Source: Methylococcales bacterium (GTDB lineage Bacteria; Pseudomonadota; Gammaproteobacteria; Methylococcales; Methylomonadaceae). From it: 64,000 bases of DNA. The stretch lies in the NCBI GenBank assembly GCA_030949405.1, contig JAUZSN010000002.1, positions 1,302,001 to 1,366,000 of the forward strand, in the 5' to 3' direction. The stretch's first letter is position 1. Every line of letters begins with the position of its first letter. A model generated the notes under the pieces. The model worked only from the letters and a program-made list of their open reading frames with translations, did not search any database and had not been told where the DNA came from. Both the position numbers and the translations under genes were made by a program. This document shows, piece after piece, positions 1 to 13,763 of the stretch.

Positions 1-176
1 GGAAAGTCCACCCAATTTTCTAATAAAACAGAAAAGGAGCGGCTAAATTTTATTCCAACCCAAATAGCAAGAATCCATGCCAATAATGATAAGACTTCTT
101 TGACTAAACCGCGTAACAATCCTATCAGTGACGAGAGGGTAATGATAGCAATAATGACATAATCTATTTCGTTCAT
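1..176 (-). CDS. cvpA: CvpA family membrane protein, 3' part cut by window edge
   Basis: Only the N-terminal 58 or so residues lie in the window; the gene runs off the left edge. The ATG is at 176-174. The translation begins MNEIDYVIIAIITLSSLIG and continues with a second hydrophobic stretch and the LRGLVKEVLSLLAWILA motif typical of CvpA (colicin V production protein family), an inner-membrane protein of unclear molecular role. It lies 28 bp downstream of dedD on the same strand, the usual dedD-cvpA-purF order. No stop codon is visible, so length and C-terminus cannot be judged. Confidence 0.85.
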   Translation of the reverse strand, partial: MNEIDYVIIAIITLSSLIGLLRGLVKEVLSLLAWILAIWVGIKFSRSFSVLLENWVDF

Positions 177-204
177 CGTAACTAATTGCTGATAAAGTGA
201 AAAT

Positions 205-810
205 TTAAGGCGCTAATATAATAATACTTTTAACGTTATTTAATTGATTTAATTTGGTTTTAATTTCTTTTGCGCGTGGCTTACTTAATTCAGGCCCGAC
301 ACGTAATCGGTAAACCGTTCGTCCTTTTGATAAGGCAGAACTTACGAGGGCTGAAAATCCCTGATTTCTTAATTTATCTCGAAATGAAAACGCATTTTCT
401 TCGCGATTAAAACTAGCCACTTGAATAAACCAACGATCCGCTTGAAGGGTCTCTTCAACAGGAGCGGCTAATACAGGAGCCGCTAATACAGGTATTTCTG
501 ATACAGGGGGTAACTGTATTGGACTCTCATCTATAATAGGGCGTGGTTTTTTAGCCACGGCTAAAACCTGGGGTTTACTTTCTTTGGGGGGTAGACTTTC
601 CTCGGTTACTAAAACATCACTCACCCCTTCGGGTAATAAAGTGGCGGTTAATGAAGGTGAATCAAGCGATTGTTCGGGAATAGTAAGCAATTCGGTTTGT
701 TGACTTTCACTTTTAGAGTCATTAAGAAGCATAGGCAAAAAAATCATGGCTAAAATAGTCACAACAGAGGCCCCTACGACTCTATTTCTTAATTCTTCAT
801 CTATTTCCAT
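205..810 (-). CDS. dedD: SPOR-domain cell-division protein, DedD-like
   Basis: 201 residues. A short cytoplasmic N-terminus (MEIDEELRNRVVGA) is followed by one membrane segment at about residues 12-29, a Pro/Ala-rich periplasmic linker (about 30-122) and a C-terminal SPOR domain (about 125-201) beginning WFIQVASFNREENA. SPOR domains bind denuded septal peptidoglycan, so the family acts at the division site. The ATG is preceded at a suitable distance by AGGG. It sits between folC and cvpA, the normal position for dedD in gammaproteobacteria. The linker repeats VLAAPVLAAPV. Function is by family and neighbourhood; nothing looks broken. Confidence 0.88.
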   Translation of the reverse strand: MEIDEELRNRVVGASVVTILAMIFLPMLLNDSKSESQQTELLTIPEQSLDSPSLTATLLPEGVSDVLVTEESLPPKESKPQVLAVAKKPRPIIDESPIQLPPVSEIPVLAAPVLAAPVEETLQADRWFIQVASFNREENAFSFRDKLRNQGFSALVSSALSKGRTVYRLRVGPELSKPRAKEIKTKLNQLNNVKSIIILAP

Positions 811-821
811 TCTTTATGACC

Positions 822-2093
822 CTACTTGTTTTCAAATTCTGTCAAATAATCGGACACTAAAAAGAAAGAGCCAAAAATTAAAATGAGTTCATCTTTATGC
901 GCATTTTTTTTAGCGGCCGCAAGGGCCTCTTTAAAATGTTGAAACCCAAACGCAACATTTGTAATATTTTTTTGTTTAAATTCTTGGCGTAAAACCGATT
1001 CTTTAACCGCCCTAGGGCTTTTTATCGGGCTAATAAACCAATCAAAAACTCGATTATTCATAATATCAAGAATACTTGTTATATCTTTATCTTTCATAAT
1101 AGCAAAGACAGCGTGTATTTTTTTGTTTTTAAACTCGGTGGTTAAATAATGGGCTAACATTTTAACCGCTTGTGGGTTATGGCCAACATCTAATAAAATA
1201 GGTATATCATCGTCGATTAATTGAAAGCGACCTTTTAAGTGGGTCTTTTTTAACCCCTCAGTGATGGAATTTTCATCAACCGATAAATAAGGTTGCATTT
1301 CGGTAATTGCCATCAACACCGTCGAGGCATTATTAAATTGATGCAAGCCTTTTAGAGCGGGAACGGGTAAGTGTGTATAGTGTTGATTCGCACTTTTCCA
1401 GTCCCAATCATTTGACCTTATTTGAGATTCAAAATCGGTATTAATGCAGCGTAAAGGCGTTTGTTTTTCGGTTGCGGCTGTTATTAATGAGAGCGGGGGC
1501 TGGGCATCGCCAATCACTGCTAACACGTTTTTTCTAAAAATCCCCGCTTTTTCATAGCCAATAGCTTCACGCGTCCCGCCTAACCAGTCGACATGATCAA
1601 GACAAATACTACTAATTAATGTCAAATGGGCCGTTAAAATATTAACCGCATCTAACCGTCCGCCCAAACCGACTTCTAAGAGTTGAATATCTAAATTTTC
1701 GCGCGAAAAAATATCAATAGCAGCTAAGGTTCCAAATTCAAAATAACTGAGTGACCCATTTTCACGTACGGCATCTATCCGTTCAAAAGCCTCACAAATA
1801 GATCCATTATCGACAGGAATACCATCAATTTTAATCCGTTCATTGTAATTTACAATATGAGGGGAAGTATACGTTCCAACTTTATACCCCTGTGCTTTAT
1901 AAATAGCTTCTAAAAAGGCAATACAAGAGCCTTTTCCATTGGTTCCGCCAACGATAATGGTTAACGGCTGCTTATAATTTGGATGTAACCGATTAAAAAC
2001 GCAAGCAGCTCTTTCTAACCCTAAATCAATTAATCGCGGATGAAACTGTTCTTGCCAATTCAACCAGTCTACTAATGAATTAAAACGTGCCAT
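822..2093 (-). CDS. folC: Bifunctional folylpolyglutamate synthase / dihydrofolate synthase
   Basis: 423 residues, normal for FolC. It adds L-glutamate to dihydropteroate and to reduced folates in an ATP-dependent ligase reaction in the cytoplasm. The Mur-ligase-type P-loop GGTNGKGS is at residues 49-56, followed by TYTSPHIVNYNERIKIDG, the folate/ATP loop of the family, and LEVGLGGRLDAVN near residue 140. The C-terminal ligase domain starts around LLDVGHNPQA. The start ATG lies 6 bp after the accD stop, so it is in one operon with accD upstream and dedD 11 bp downstream. Confidence 0.96.
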   Translation of the reverse strand: MARFNSLVDWLNWQEQFHPRLIDLGLERAACVFNRLHPNYKQPLTIIVGGTNGKGSCIAFLEAIYKAQGYKVGTYTSPHIVNYNERIKIDGIPVDNGSICEAFERIDAVRENGSLSYFEFGTLAAIDIFSRENLDIQLLEVGLGGRLDAVNILTAHLTLISSICLDHVDWLGGTREAIGYEKAGIFRKNVLAVIGDAQPPLSLITAATEKQTPLRCINTDFESQIRSNDWDWKSANQHYTHLPVPALKGLHQFNNASTVLMAITEMQPYLSVDENSITEGLKKTHLKGRFQLIDDDIPILLDVGHNPQAVKMLAHYLTTEFKNKKIHAVFAIMKDKDITSILDIMNNRVFDWFISPIKSPRAVKESVLRQEFKQKNITNVAFGFQHFKEALAAAKKNAHKDELILIFGSFFLVSDYLTEFENK

Positions 2094-2099
2094 CTTAGG

Positions 2100-3035
2100 C
2101 TAGTGATTAACGTTTGACGAGTCAACTTCTACTGTTTCATCAGGTGCTATTTTTAAATCCACAGGCTGACTTAAACGGTACATCATTAACATAGAAAGAA
2201 TATTGCTCATTTTATCGCGCATTTCTCGACGATCAACGATCATATCAATGGCCCCGTGTTTTTGTAAAAATTCACTACGCTGGAAACCTTCGGGCAGTTT
2301 TTCTCTGACGGTTTGTTCAATGACGCGAGGGCCTGCAAAACCAATTAAGGCTTTAGGCTCAGCAACATTAATATCCCCTAACATGGCTAAACTAGCCGAA
2401 ACACCGCCCATTGTTGGGTCGGTCATAAAGGAGATATAGGGTAATCCTGCCGTCGATAATTTTGCCAAGGCCGCACTGGTTTTACTCATTTGAAACAGTG
2501 AAAACAACGACTCTTGCATTCGCGCCCCGCCCGAAGCGGTAAACACTAAAAAAGGCGCACCGATTTCAAGGCTTCGATTAACCCCACGTACAAAGCGTTC
2601 GCCAACGACGGATCCCATTGAGCCGCCCATAAAACTAAAATTAAAGGCCGCAACAACAATCGGATGTCCGTGTAATAAGCCTTCCATGACGACGAGGGCA
2701 TCATTTTCTTTTGTTTGCTTTTGTGCTTGAGATAATCGGTCTTTATATTTTTTACTGTCTTTGAATTTTAAAGGGTCTACGGGCTTTAAGCCTTTGCCTA
2801 TTTCTACACGGCCTTCAGGATCTAAAAATAAATCTAAGCGGGTGCGGGCCGCAATGCGCATGTGATGATCGCATTTTGGGCAAACACTCAAGTTTTTTTC
2901 TAACTCGGCGTTATATAAAATCGCACTGCAACTGGGACATTTATTCCATAAACCTTCAGGGACAGCGACCTTTTTATTTGAGGCATCCGTTCTAATGGTT
3001 GCAGGGACTAATTTTTCAAACCAACTCAAGCTCAT
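2100..3035 (-). CDS. accD: Acetyl-CoA carboxylase carboxyltransferase subunit beta
   Basis: 311 residues. AccD pairs with AccA to transfer the carboxyl group from biotin to acetyl-CoA, giving malonyl-CoA for fatty-acid synthesis. An N-terminal four-Cys zinc finger is visible (C33, C36, C52, C55 in CPSC...CPKC). The crotonase-like carboxyltransferase core follows, with [15 protein letters not shown] and [10 protein letters not shown], the latter part of the acetyl-CoA/biotin site. GGAG lies 9 nt before the ATG. It lies between trpA and folC as in many gammaproteobacteria. No defects are seen. Confidence 0.97.
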   Translation of the reverse strand: MSLSWFEKLVPATIRTDASNKKVAVPEGLWNKCPSCSAILYNAELEKNLSVCPKCDHHMRIAARTRLDLFLDPEGRVEIGKGLKPVDPLKFKDSKKYKDRLSQAQKQTKENDALVVMEGLLHGHPIVVAAFNFSFMGGSMGSVVGERFVRGVNRSLEIGAPFLVFTASGGARMQESLFSLFQMSKTSAALAKLSTAGLPYISFMTDPTMGGVSASLAMLGDINVAEPKALIGFAGPRVIEQTVREKLPEGFQRSEFLQKHGAIDMIVDRREMRDKMSNILSMLMMYRLSQPVDLKIAPDETVEVDSSNVNH

Positions 3036-3048
3036 TAATAATGCTCCA

Positions 3049-3848
3049 CTAGCTATCCATTGCCTGACGCATGGATGTTAATAATTCAATAATTTCCTGT
3101 TTCGCTTTATTTGGATTATCCAAATTAGCTGCAATTTTACTAATCAAGGCACTGCCTACGACAACGCCCTCGGCAACGTTTGCAATGGCTTTCGCCGTCT
3201 GCGCCTCTTTAACGCCAAAGCCCACACCGACTGGGAGTGAGGTATTATCTTTAATCATCGCCAATTTATTTTCGACATCCGCTATATCTAAATGCCCTGC
3301 ACCGGTAACGCCTTTAACGGAAACATAGTAAAGATAGCCACTGCCAATGGAATCCATTTTTTTAACGCGCTCTTGGTTACTATTGGGGGCTAATAAAAAG
3401 ATGGTATCAATTTCTTTTTCTTTTAATAAAGCGGCACATTCTTCGGCCTCTTCTGGCGGTAAATCAACGGTTAAAACCCCGTCAATATCGGCGACACTGG
3501 CTTTATCAACAAAGGTTTGATAACCCATAATTTCAATAGGATTTAAATAACCCATTAAAACCAACGGTGTTTTTTGGTCAGTTTGTCTAAATTCAGCCGC
3601 CATAGCGAGTACGTTTCGTAACCCTATATGATGCGTTAAGGCTCGTTCACTGGCTTTTTGAATCACAGGGCCATCGGCCATTGGGTCAGAAAAAGGCACG
3701 CCTAATTCAATAACATCCACCCCCGCTTCAACCATCGCGTGCATTAAAGGCACGGTGAATTCAGGGGTTGGATCACCTGCGGTAATAAACGGGATTAACG
3801 CAGGACGGTTGGCTTGTTTTAAGGCTTCAAAAGTAGTCGCTAAACGGC

Positions 3849-3852
<4 letters not shown>
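3049..3852 (-). CDS. trpA: Tryptophan synthase alpha subunit
   Basis: 267 residues, full length. It cleaves indole-3-glycerol phosphate to indole and glyceraldehyde-3-phosphate and channels indole to TrpB. Catalytic residues are visible: E49 in [12 protein letters not shown] and D60 in SDPMADGP. The phosphate loop [10 protein letters not shown] is near residue 210. Its ATG overlaps the trpB stop (ATGA, 4 bp), implying translational coupling, and accD follows 13 bp downstream. Confidence 0.97.
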
Positions 3853-5050
<1,198 letters not shown>

Positions 5051-5051
<1 letters not shown>

Positions 5052-5677
5052 TACGTTTGATTACCCTGATTAACTTCACGAATAAAAGCGGCCATTTTTG
5101 AACGCGCTTTACAGCCTTTTTTAATTTCAATTCCACTGCTGACATCTAAAGCATAAGGTTTTACGCTTACAATGGCGTGCTGTGCATTTTCGGGGGTGAG
5201 TCCCCCTGCCAAAATTAGGGGCAGATTAGCCTGTTTAGGAATGAGATCCCAATCAAAACGCTCCCCTATTCCGCCTTTTGTTTGTGGATGATACGCGTCT
5301 AATAATAACGCGCTCGCATCCTGATAATCCACGGTTACTTGATTTACATCCGTCGTTTCACGCATGGAAATAGCTTTAATATAAGGTTTATCATATAAAC
5401 GACATTTATCGGGCGTTTCTTGACCATGAAACTGAATACAATCAATAGTCACCTGATTGAGTACTTGATTTATACGCGCCTCGGATTCATCGACAAATAA
5501 AGCAACGACGCTGGTAAACGCAGGTAATGCGGCTACAATTTTAGCGGCCTGTTCAAGCGATACATTTCTAGGGCTGGGCGGATAAAAAACCAATCCAATC
5601 GCATCGACCCCTAAATTTGCGGCATAAACTGCTTCATCCACTGTGGTAAATCCACACATTTTAACGCGAGTACGCAT
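5051..5677 (-). CDS. trpF: Phosphoribosylanthranilate isomerase
   Basis: 208 residues, a single TIM barrel. It converts N-(5-phosphoribosyl)anthranilate to CdRP in tryptophan synthesis. The catalytic Cys is in VKMCGFT (residue 8). The matching Asp and the phosphate-binding loops ([19 protein letters not shown]) are in place. It is the first gene of the trpFBA-accD-folC-dedD-cvpA run; trpC and trpD are not adjacent. The ATG at 5677 has no strong Shine-Dalgarno. The 263-bp gap upstream to the divergent permease gene should hold both promoters; no leader peptide or attenuator was recognised. Confidence 0.95.
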
Positions 5678-5940
5678 GACAACATCACATTCATTTATAG
5701 AATAAAGCAGACTAGGATACCATAAATTTAGACACTGTTAAGACGTATCTATTCCGTGTATGAATAATTTTTTTAAGGGTATTTACGGACGCTAAGTCAT
5801 CATGGGTCGGGGAGGTTCTAAAACCTAACGATCAATAAACCCTTTTAAATGATAACGTATTTAATGAATTAAGCTTATATTTTTCACTCTATTGTTATTA
5901 TAGATTGACCGTTTTTAAATTAAAAACCTAACTACCTACT

Positions 5941-6912
5941 ATGATAAATTATATTATCCGTCGTTTTTTATACGCATTTCCCTTGTTGCTCGGCGTTAAT
6001 ATTTTAACGTTCGTGTTATTTTTTATTGTGAACAGTCCCGATGATGTCGCGCGAATGCAGTTAGGGAAAAAACACGTTACCCAACAAGCGGTTGATAACT
6101 GGAAATTGCAACGAGGTTATGATTTACCGTTGCTGTGGAATGCTAAAGCGGATAATCCTGTTACTGAGACTATTTTTTATCAAAAGTCGGTCGGCTTATT
6201 TAGGTTTGATTTTGGTATTTCAGACAGTGGTCGTAATATTAGTCATGATATAAAGCAACGAATGTGGCCCAGTTTAGCCGTGGCCTTACCTTCGTTAATT
6301 GTTGGGTTATTGATTAATATTTCGGTGGCCTTATTAATGGTGCTTTTTCGTAATAGTTACATTGAATTTAGCAGCCTTGTCTTATGTGTGGTTTTAATGT
6401 CGGTTTCATCCCTTTTTTACATTATTGGTGGGCAGTTTTTCGTCGGTAAATTACTGCGGCTTGTCCCCATTTCAGGCTACGATACGGGGTTTAATGCGAT
6501 TAAATTTTTAATTTTACCCGTTTTAATTGCGGTGGTTTCAGGGGTTGGTTCAGGAGGACGCTGGTATCGAAGCTTATTTTTAGAAGAAGTTGAAAAAGAT
6601 TATGTCCGCACCGCCCGCGCGAAAGGTTTAACCGAACTTCAAGTTTTATTTAAACATGTGTTACGAAATGCGTTAATTCCCATTTTGACAGGGGTTGTGG
6701 TGGTTTTACCGTTATTGTTTATGGGCAGTTTAATCACGGAATCATTTTTCAGTATTCCTGGTTTAGGGAGTTACACTATTGATGCGATTAATCGTCAAGA
6801 TTTTGCCATCGTCCGTTCAATGGTTTTTTTAGGCTCGGTTTTATATATTTTAGGGCTATTGATGACGGATATATCCTATACTTTTGTTGATCCGCGCGTG
6901 AGGCTATCCTAA
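5941..6912 (+). CDS. ABC transporter permease, DppB/OppB type
   Basis: 323 residues. An inner-membrane permease of the peptide/nickel (binding-protein-dependent) importer class. TM1 is at about residues 8-30, a periplasmic loop covers about 35-110, and the remaining helices form the transport domain. The EAA-type loop that docks the ATPase is visible as EKDYVRTARAKGLTELQVLFKHVLRNALIPIL (split here only for reference; about residues 218-249). The stop overlaps the start of the second permease by 1 bp, so the two form a heterodimer pair. No substrate-binding protein or ATPase gene adjoins, so the substrate cannot be named. No clear Shine-Dalgarno precedes the ATG. Confidence 0.85.
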   Translation: MINYIIRRFLYAFPLLLGVNILTFVLFFIVNSPDDVARMQLGKKHVTQQAVDNWKLQRGYDLPLLWNAKADNPVTETIFYQKSVGLFRFDFGISDSGRNISHDIKQRMWPSLAVALPSLIVGLLINISVALLMVLFRNSYIEFSSLVLCVVLMSVSSLFYIIGGQFFVGKLLRLVPISGYDTGFNAIKFLILPVLIAVVSGVGSGGRWYRSLFLEEVEKDYVRTARAKGLTELQVLFKHVLRNALIPILTGVVVVLPLLFMGSLITESFFSIPGLGSYTIDAINRQDFAIVRSMVFLGSVLYILGLLMTDISYTFVDPRVRLS

Positions 6913-8222
6913 TGGTGGTTTTATGGACAGACGCGCTGATTTACTTATTATTGATTATGTTAATCGGCTTAAGCCTGTATTTGTCAGGAAAACCTCAATT
7001 AAAACGCCCGTTACAGAAAATAGCGGCCCATAAAACAGGGATGTTATCACTGGTTTTTTTATTATTTTTTATTGCGATTGGCTTATTGGACTCGATTCAC
7101 TTTAAATCCAATGAAACCAGTGCGAAACCTATTATTAGTCTGTTAGATTATTGGGCAACGCCTTTACGAACACAGGGTGAAAAAACCTATTCCGCCCCGT
7201 TTTCGACGCATCTTTTTAGTAAAGAAATGAGTATTCTTGAGGATGGCTCTAAAGTTTGGCGTTATCCTCGCTTAAAATATGGCGGCAGTCATTTACAAAA
7301 TCCAGAAAAAGAAAAAATAGGCGATATTTTTACTCACGTTATGATGGGCTTCTTAAAAACATTTGTTTTATTAGGCGTTATTGTGTGGTGGGTTAGAAAA
7401 AAAACACGGACGATAAAATTTGTTGGCGGCTTGGTTTTTATTCTAATGTCGATAACCTCAATCTCCATTCATCTTTCAGGCTATTATCATATTTTAGGCA
7501 CCGATAAAGTCGGCGAAGATGTGTTTTATCAAGCGATTAAAAGCATCCGAACAGGCTTGGTGATTGGTTCATTAACCACCTTAATTATGCTGCCTTTAGC
7601 GATTATATTTGGCATCATGGCGGGATTTTTTCGAGGCTGGGTTGATGACCTTATTCAATATGTTTATACCACCTTAAACTCGATCCCCAGTGTGTTATTA
7701 ATTGCCGCCTCCATCTTAATGGTGCAGGTTTACATGGCGAATCATGAGCAAGATTTTACCAGTTTATTGATTCGTGCCGACATGCGTTTATTGTTTTTAT
7801 GTTTGATTTTAGGGGTCACAAGCTGGACAGGGTTGTGTCGATTATTACGCGCTGAAACTTTAAAGTTGCGTGAAATGGATTATGTGCAGGCGGCAGAAGC
7901 GTTAGGGGTTAAGCGAGGAGCGATTTTATACCGTCATATTTTACCGAATGTGATGCACATTGTACTGATTTCTGTCGTTTTAGATTTTAGTGCTTTAGTA
8001 TTGGCCGAAGCCGTTTTATCTTATATTAATATTGGTGTTGACCCAACGACTTACAGTTGGGGAAATATGATTAATGGAGCGCGATTAGAAATGGCTCGTG
8101 AACCGATTGTTTGGTGGTCATTAACCGCCTCGTTTGTGTTTATGTTTAGCTTAGTATTATCCGCGAATTTATTTGCCGATTGCGTCAGAGATGCCTTTGA
8201 TCCTAGGCGCGCAGAATATTAG
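6912..8222 (+). CDS. ABC transporter permease, DppC/OppC type, with long N-terminal region
   Basis: 436 residues, longer than the roughly 300 usual for DppC. The first 190 residues carry three hydrophobic segments (about 8-26, 43-62, 147-180) and an intervening hydrophilic loop. The binding-protein-dependent permease domain follows, with its ATPase-docking loop LREMDYVQAAEALGVKRGA near residue 320. It partners the preceding permease, with which it overlaps by 1 bp (TAATG). The long N-terminal region is seen in a subset of peptide-type permeases. The cognate ATPase and binding protein must be elsewhere. Confidence 0.82.
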   Translation: MVVLWTDALIYLLLIMLIGLSLYLSGKPQLKRPLQKIAAHKTGMLSLVFLLFFIAIGLLDSIHFKSNETSAKPIISLLDYWATPLRTQGEKTYSAPFSTHLFSKEMSILEDGSKVWRYPRLKYGGSHLQNPEKEKIGDIFTHVMMGFLKTFVLLGVIVWWVRKKTRTIKFVGGLVFILMSITSISIHLSGYYHILGTDKVGEDVFYQAIKSIRTGLVIGSLTTLIMLPLAIIFGIMAGFFRGWVDDLIQYVYTTLNSIPSVLLIAASILMVQVYMANHEQDFTSLLIRADMRLLFLCLILGVTSWTGLCRLLRAETLKLREMDYVQAAEALGVKRGAILYRHILPNVMHIVLISVVLDFSALVLAEAVLSYINIGVDPTTYSWGNMINGARLEMAREPIVWWSLTASFVFMFSLVLSANLFADCVRDAFDPRRAEY

Positions 8223-8242
8223 CCGATAAGCGTTGGAAAATT

Positions 8243-8271
8243 ATAGAGACGCAAATGCCTTGCGCCTCTAT
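8243..8271. terminator. Hairpin between convergent permease and ubiD genes
   Basis: Inverted repeat ATAGAG-A-CGCAA / TTGCG-C-CTCTAT with a 5-nt loop, 11 paired bases and one mismatch. It sits in the 57-bp gap between two convergent genes, so it probably ends both transcripts. T-runs are weak on either side, so termination is inferred from position and stem. Confidence 0.6.
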
Positions 8272-8279
8272 TCATGAGA

Positions 8280-9743
8280 TTAAATCCCTAACGTTTTCCA
8301 CATCTCATCAACTTTTTTAACCACATCCTCTGACATTTTAATCGTTCGGCCCCATTCACGAGTGGTTTCCCCTTCCCATTTATTAGTTGCATCAAAGCCT
8401 ACTTTTGAGCCTAAGCCTGAAACAGGCGATGCAAAATCTAAATAATCTATCGGCGTATTTTCTAAAATAGTTAAATCACGCGCAGGATCCATCCGTGTGG
8501 TCATCGCCCAAATAACATCCTGCCAGTTACGCACATCAACATCCTCATCGACAACAATGACAAATTTAGTGTACATAAATTGACGTAAAAATGACCACGT
8601 TCCAAACATAACCCGTTTAGCATGACCTGCGTACTGTTTTTTCATGCTAATAACCGCCATTCGATAGGAACAGCCTTCGGGCGGCAAATAAAAATCAATA
8701 ATTTCTGGAAATTGTTTTTGTAAAATGGGTATAAAAACTTCATTGAGTGCAAGCCCTAAAATAGCAGGTTCGTCAGGGGGTCTGCCAGTATAGGTACTAT
8801 GATAAATGGGGGCTTGACGTTGAGTGATTTTTTCAATGGTAAACACAGGAAAGTCATCAACTTCATTATAATAGCCGGTGTGATCGCCAAAAGGCCCTTC
8901 TGGAGCGGTCTCATTCGGATAAATAAAGCCTTCTAAAACAATTTCGGCACTGGCAGGAACTTGTAAGTCGCTTAATAAACAGTTGGCCACTTCGGTTTTA
9001 CTGCCCCGCAATAAACCTGCAAACGCATATTCGGATAATGAATCAGGAACAGGCGTTACTGCCCCTAAAATAGTTGCAGGATCAGCCCCTAAAGCAACGG
9101 CAACAGGGTAAGGTTTATCAGGGTATTGTTCTTGAAATTCTTTAAAATCTAAAGCCCCACCTCGATGGGTTAGCCAACGCATAATCACTTTATTTTTAGC
9201 AATCACCTGTAAGCGATAAATCCCTAAATTAAGGCGGGCTTTATTCGGACCTCGTGTAATCACTAAAGGCCAGGTAATTAAAGGCGCGGCATCTTCTGGC
9301 CAGCAGGTTTGAATCGGATAATCGGCTAAATCAATCGCATCGCCTTCACGGGTTAATTCTTGACACGGTGGCGATTTAACCACTTTTTGTGCCATGTTTA
9401 AAACGCTTTTATAAACGGGAAGCTTTTCTAACGCATCTTTCATCCCTTTAGGTGGTTCAGGTTCTTTTAAAATCGCTAATAATTCACCAATCTCACGTAA
9501 TGCGCTGACAGATTCTGCACCCATCCCCATAGCCACGCGATGCGGCGTGCCGAATAAATTGGCCAAGACAGGAATATTTGAACCTTTTGGGTTTTCAAAT
9601 AATAAAGCAGGCCCTCCTTGTTTTAAAGTACGATCACATATTTCAGTCATTTCTAAAACGGGGTCAACTTCAACGGTGATGCGTTTTAATTCACCTTGTT
9701 TTTCTAATTGCTTAATAAAGTCGCGTAAATCTTTATATTTCAT
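8280..9743 (-). CDS. ubiD: 4-hydroxy-3-polyprenylbenzoate decarboxylase
   Basis: 487 residues from the ATG at 9743-9741, giving [19 protein letters not shown], the standard UbiD N-terminus. UbiD uses prenylated FMN (made by UbiX) to decarboxylate the ubiquinone precursor. Family motifs are present: [19 protein letters not shown] near the metal/prFMN site, and [11 protein letters not shown] with catalytic glutamates. A GTG at 9809 would add 22 residues, but that stretch falls in a small palindromic repeat and has no match to the family start. No good Shine-Dalgarno precedes either start. It is a single-gene unit convergent with the permeases. Confidence 0.94.
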   Translation of the reverse strand: MKYKDLRDFIKQLEKQGELKRITVEVDPVLEMTEICDRTLKQGGPALLFENPKGSNIPVLANLFGTPHRVAMGMGAESVSALREIGELLAILKEPEPPKGMKDALEKLPVYKSVLNMAQKVVKSPPCQELTREGDAIDLADYPIQTCWPEDAAPLITWPLVITRGPNKARLNLGIYRLQVIAKNKVIMRWLTHRGGALDFKEFQEQYPDKPYPVAVALGADPATILGAVTPVPDSLSEYAFAGLLRGSKTEVANCLLSDLQVPASAEIVLEGFIYPNETAPEGPFGDHTGYYNEVDDFPVFTIEKITQRQAPIYHSTYTGRPPDEPAILGLALNEVFIPILQKQFPEIIDFYLPPEGCSYRMAVISMKKQYAGHAKRVMFGTWSFLRQFMYTKFVIVVDEDVDVRNWQDVIWAMTTRMDPARDLTILENTPIDYLDFASPVSGLGSKVGFDATNKWEGETTREWGRTIKMSEDVVKKVDEMWKTLGI

Positions 9744-9784
9744 AAGGGAGGTTTTGGGGCTATTAAGAGGGGATACATAGCTGC

Positions 9785-9806
9785 GTAGGATGGGCTTAGC
9801 CCACCC
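9785..9806. repeat. Short palindromic intergenic repeat
   Basis: TGGGCTTAGCCCA (9791-9803) is a perfect 13-bp palindrome with a one-base centre, flanked by GTAGGA and CCCC. It lies upstream of ubiD. Similar GTAGG-TGGGC..GCCCACC units are scattered between genes in many bacteria (general knowledge). Only one copy was noticed in this window. Confidence 0.5.
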
Positions 9807-9854
9807 CACACAATTTAAATTTAAGAACCGTATTAGATTAAACCTGACAAGTTT

Positions 9855-10313
9855 TTAAGCTTTATAGGCGGCAACATCACCAGGATGTCTTAACATTTTA
9901 TTAACTTCATCAAGATGCAGCTCTTCATTCACAATCATATCTCTTGCGTATTCTTCTAATAAAACTGAAACGCCCTCTTCGGCTATTTTCAATAACTTAT
10001 AATAACCTTTTAAGGCGGCTTTTTCATGAATCATACTTTCACGTAAAATATCCCCCATATCATGCTGTTCAGTTTCCAGTAATTTTCCAATTTTTAACGA
10101 TGGATGCCCACCTAAAAGAGTCACTAATTCTCCCGCTTTATGCGCATGAACCAGCCCCTCTTCAGCATTACTTTTCATCCAACTAACAATGGGGATTCTA
10201 TTGTACCCATAAACCATTAATGAATAATGGGTATAACGCACAACACCCGCTAATTCAATTTCCATTATTTTATTCAGTACATCAATCGCTTTTTTAGTTT
10301 CTGCTTCTGTCAT
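9855..10313 (-). CDS. Bacterioferritin-like ferritin-superfamily protein
   Basis: 152 residues, a four-helix ferritin-like protein. Diiron-type residues are visible as E20 in MEIELAGVVRY, the EEGLVHAHKAGE stretch at 51-62, and EEYARDMIVNEELHLDEV near 120-137. Members store iron or detoxify it by ferroxidation. The stretch around 51-58 has no methionine where E. coli Bfr places its haem ligand, so haem binding is doubtful, and it may be a haem-free relative. AGGA lies 7 nt before the ATG. It stands alone between ubiD and the divergent pgpA. Confidence 0.75.
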   Translation of the reverse strand: MTEAETKKAIDVLNKIMEIELAGVVRYTHYSLMVYGYNRIPIVSWMKSNAEEGLVHAHKAGELVTLLGGHPSLKIGKLLETEQHDMGDILRESMIHEKAALKGYYKLLKIAEEGVSVLLEEYARDMIVNEELHLDEVNKMLRHPGDVAAYKA

Positions 10314-10458
10314 CGTAAAATCCTATTAGTTTAAAAAATGTTCATTATAAACAATAATGATCGCCTATTGCACAGCACTTAAAAACCATTTAGATGATTT
10401 TCGTAACAATTTGCTAGAATATGCGACTAAAATTTCCCCTAATGAAGGACTGATCGTA

Positions 10459-10965
10459 ATGACTATTTTTCTTGAAAATTATGGCAAAACCCAATTAACC
10501 CCTAAGCAAATTATCCGTGACCCCATTTTATTTTTAGCCTTTGGCTTTGGTTCAGGATTGGTTAAAAAAGCCCCAGGAACCATGGGAACGGTGGCTGCTA
10601 TTCCTGTTTATTGGGTTATGGCTCAATTTAATATTTGGATTTTTTGCTTGCTGACGCTAATCATTACTCTTGTGGGTATTTGGATTTGCGATGAGGCGGC
10701 AAAAAAATTAGAGGTTCACGATTTTGGTGGAATTGTTTGGGATGAAATTGCAGGCTATTTGATTACGATGGCGTTTACGGTCGCCGTTATCCCGTTTTCA
10801 TGGCCCGCTATTATTGTTGGGTTTCTCTTATTTAGATTTTTTGATATTTTAAAACCTCAACCGATTAAATGGGTGGACAGTAAAGTCGAAGGCGGCCTAG
10901 GTATTATGTTAGATGATGTCATTGCGGGTCTTTTTGCAGGAATTATTTTATTTTTTATTTTTTAA
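10459..10965 (+). CDS. pgpA: Phosphatidylglycerophosphatase A
   Basis: 168 residues from the ATG at 10459, which has AAGGA 9 nt upstream and gives MTIFLENYGKTQLTPKQII. It removes the phosphate of phosphatidylglycerol phosphate in the inner membrane. Family motifs are seen: FGFGSGLVKKAPGTMGT and WDEIAGYLI, which supply acidic and catalytic residues, and the C-terminal LKPQPIKWVD..GGLGIMLDDVIAG. An in-frame ATG at 10357 would add 34 residues without family resemblance, so it was not used. thiL, a frequent upstream neighbour, is absent here. Confidence 0.92.
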   Translation: MTIFLENYGKTQLTPKQIIRDPILFLAFGFGSGLVKKAPGTMGTVAAIPVYWVMAQFNIWIFCLLTLIITLVGIWICDEAAKKLEVHDFGGIVWDEIAGYLITMAFTVAVIPFSWPAIIVGFLLFRFFDILKPQPIKWVDSKVEGGLGIMLDDVIAGLFAGIILFFIF

Positions 10966-11172
10966 CCCGTTAGCTATTTAACCTAGTCTTAAAAATGTCA
11001 TTATTTTTGGCAAAATAGAGCGTTTATTTCTAAGCTTAATTTAAGAGAGCAACGCTCACTAATAAAGCATTAACTTGCATGAGCTTGTTGATTGAGGAAT
11101 TAAGCGATTTATGGTGTAATAGTAGGGTTTTACATTTTTCAAGTCCCTCTTATTTAATAACTATAAAATTAA

Positions 11173-13755
<2,583 letters not shown>

Positions 13756-13763
<8 letters not shown>

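Noticed and set aside
9744-9809. Upstream GTG start for ubiD
   Set aside because: Adds 22 residues not seen in the family and lies in a palindromic repeat; the internal ATG gives the standard MKYKDLRDF start.
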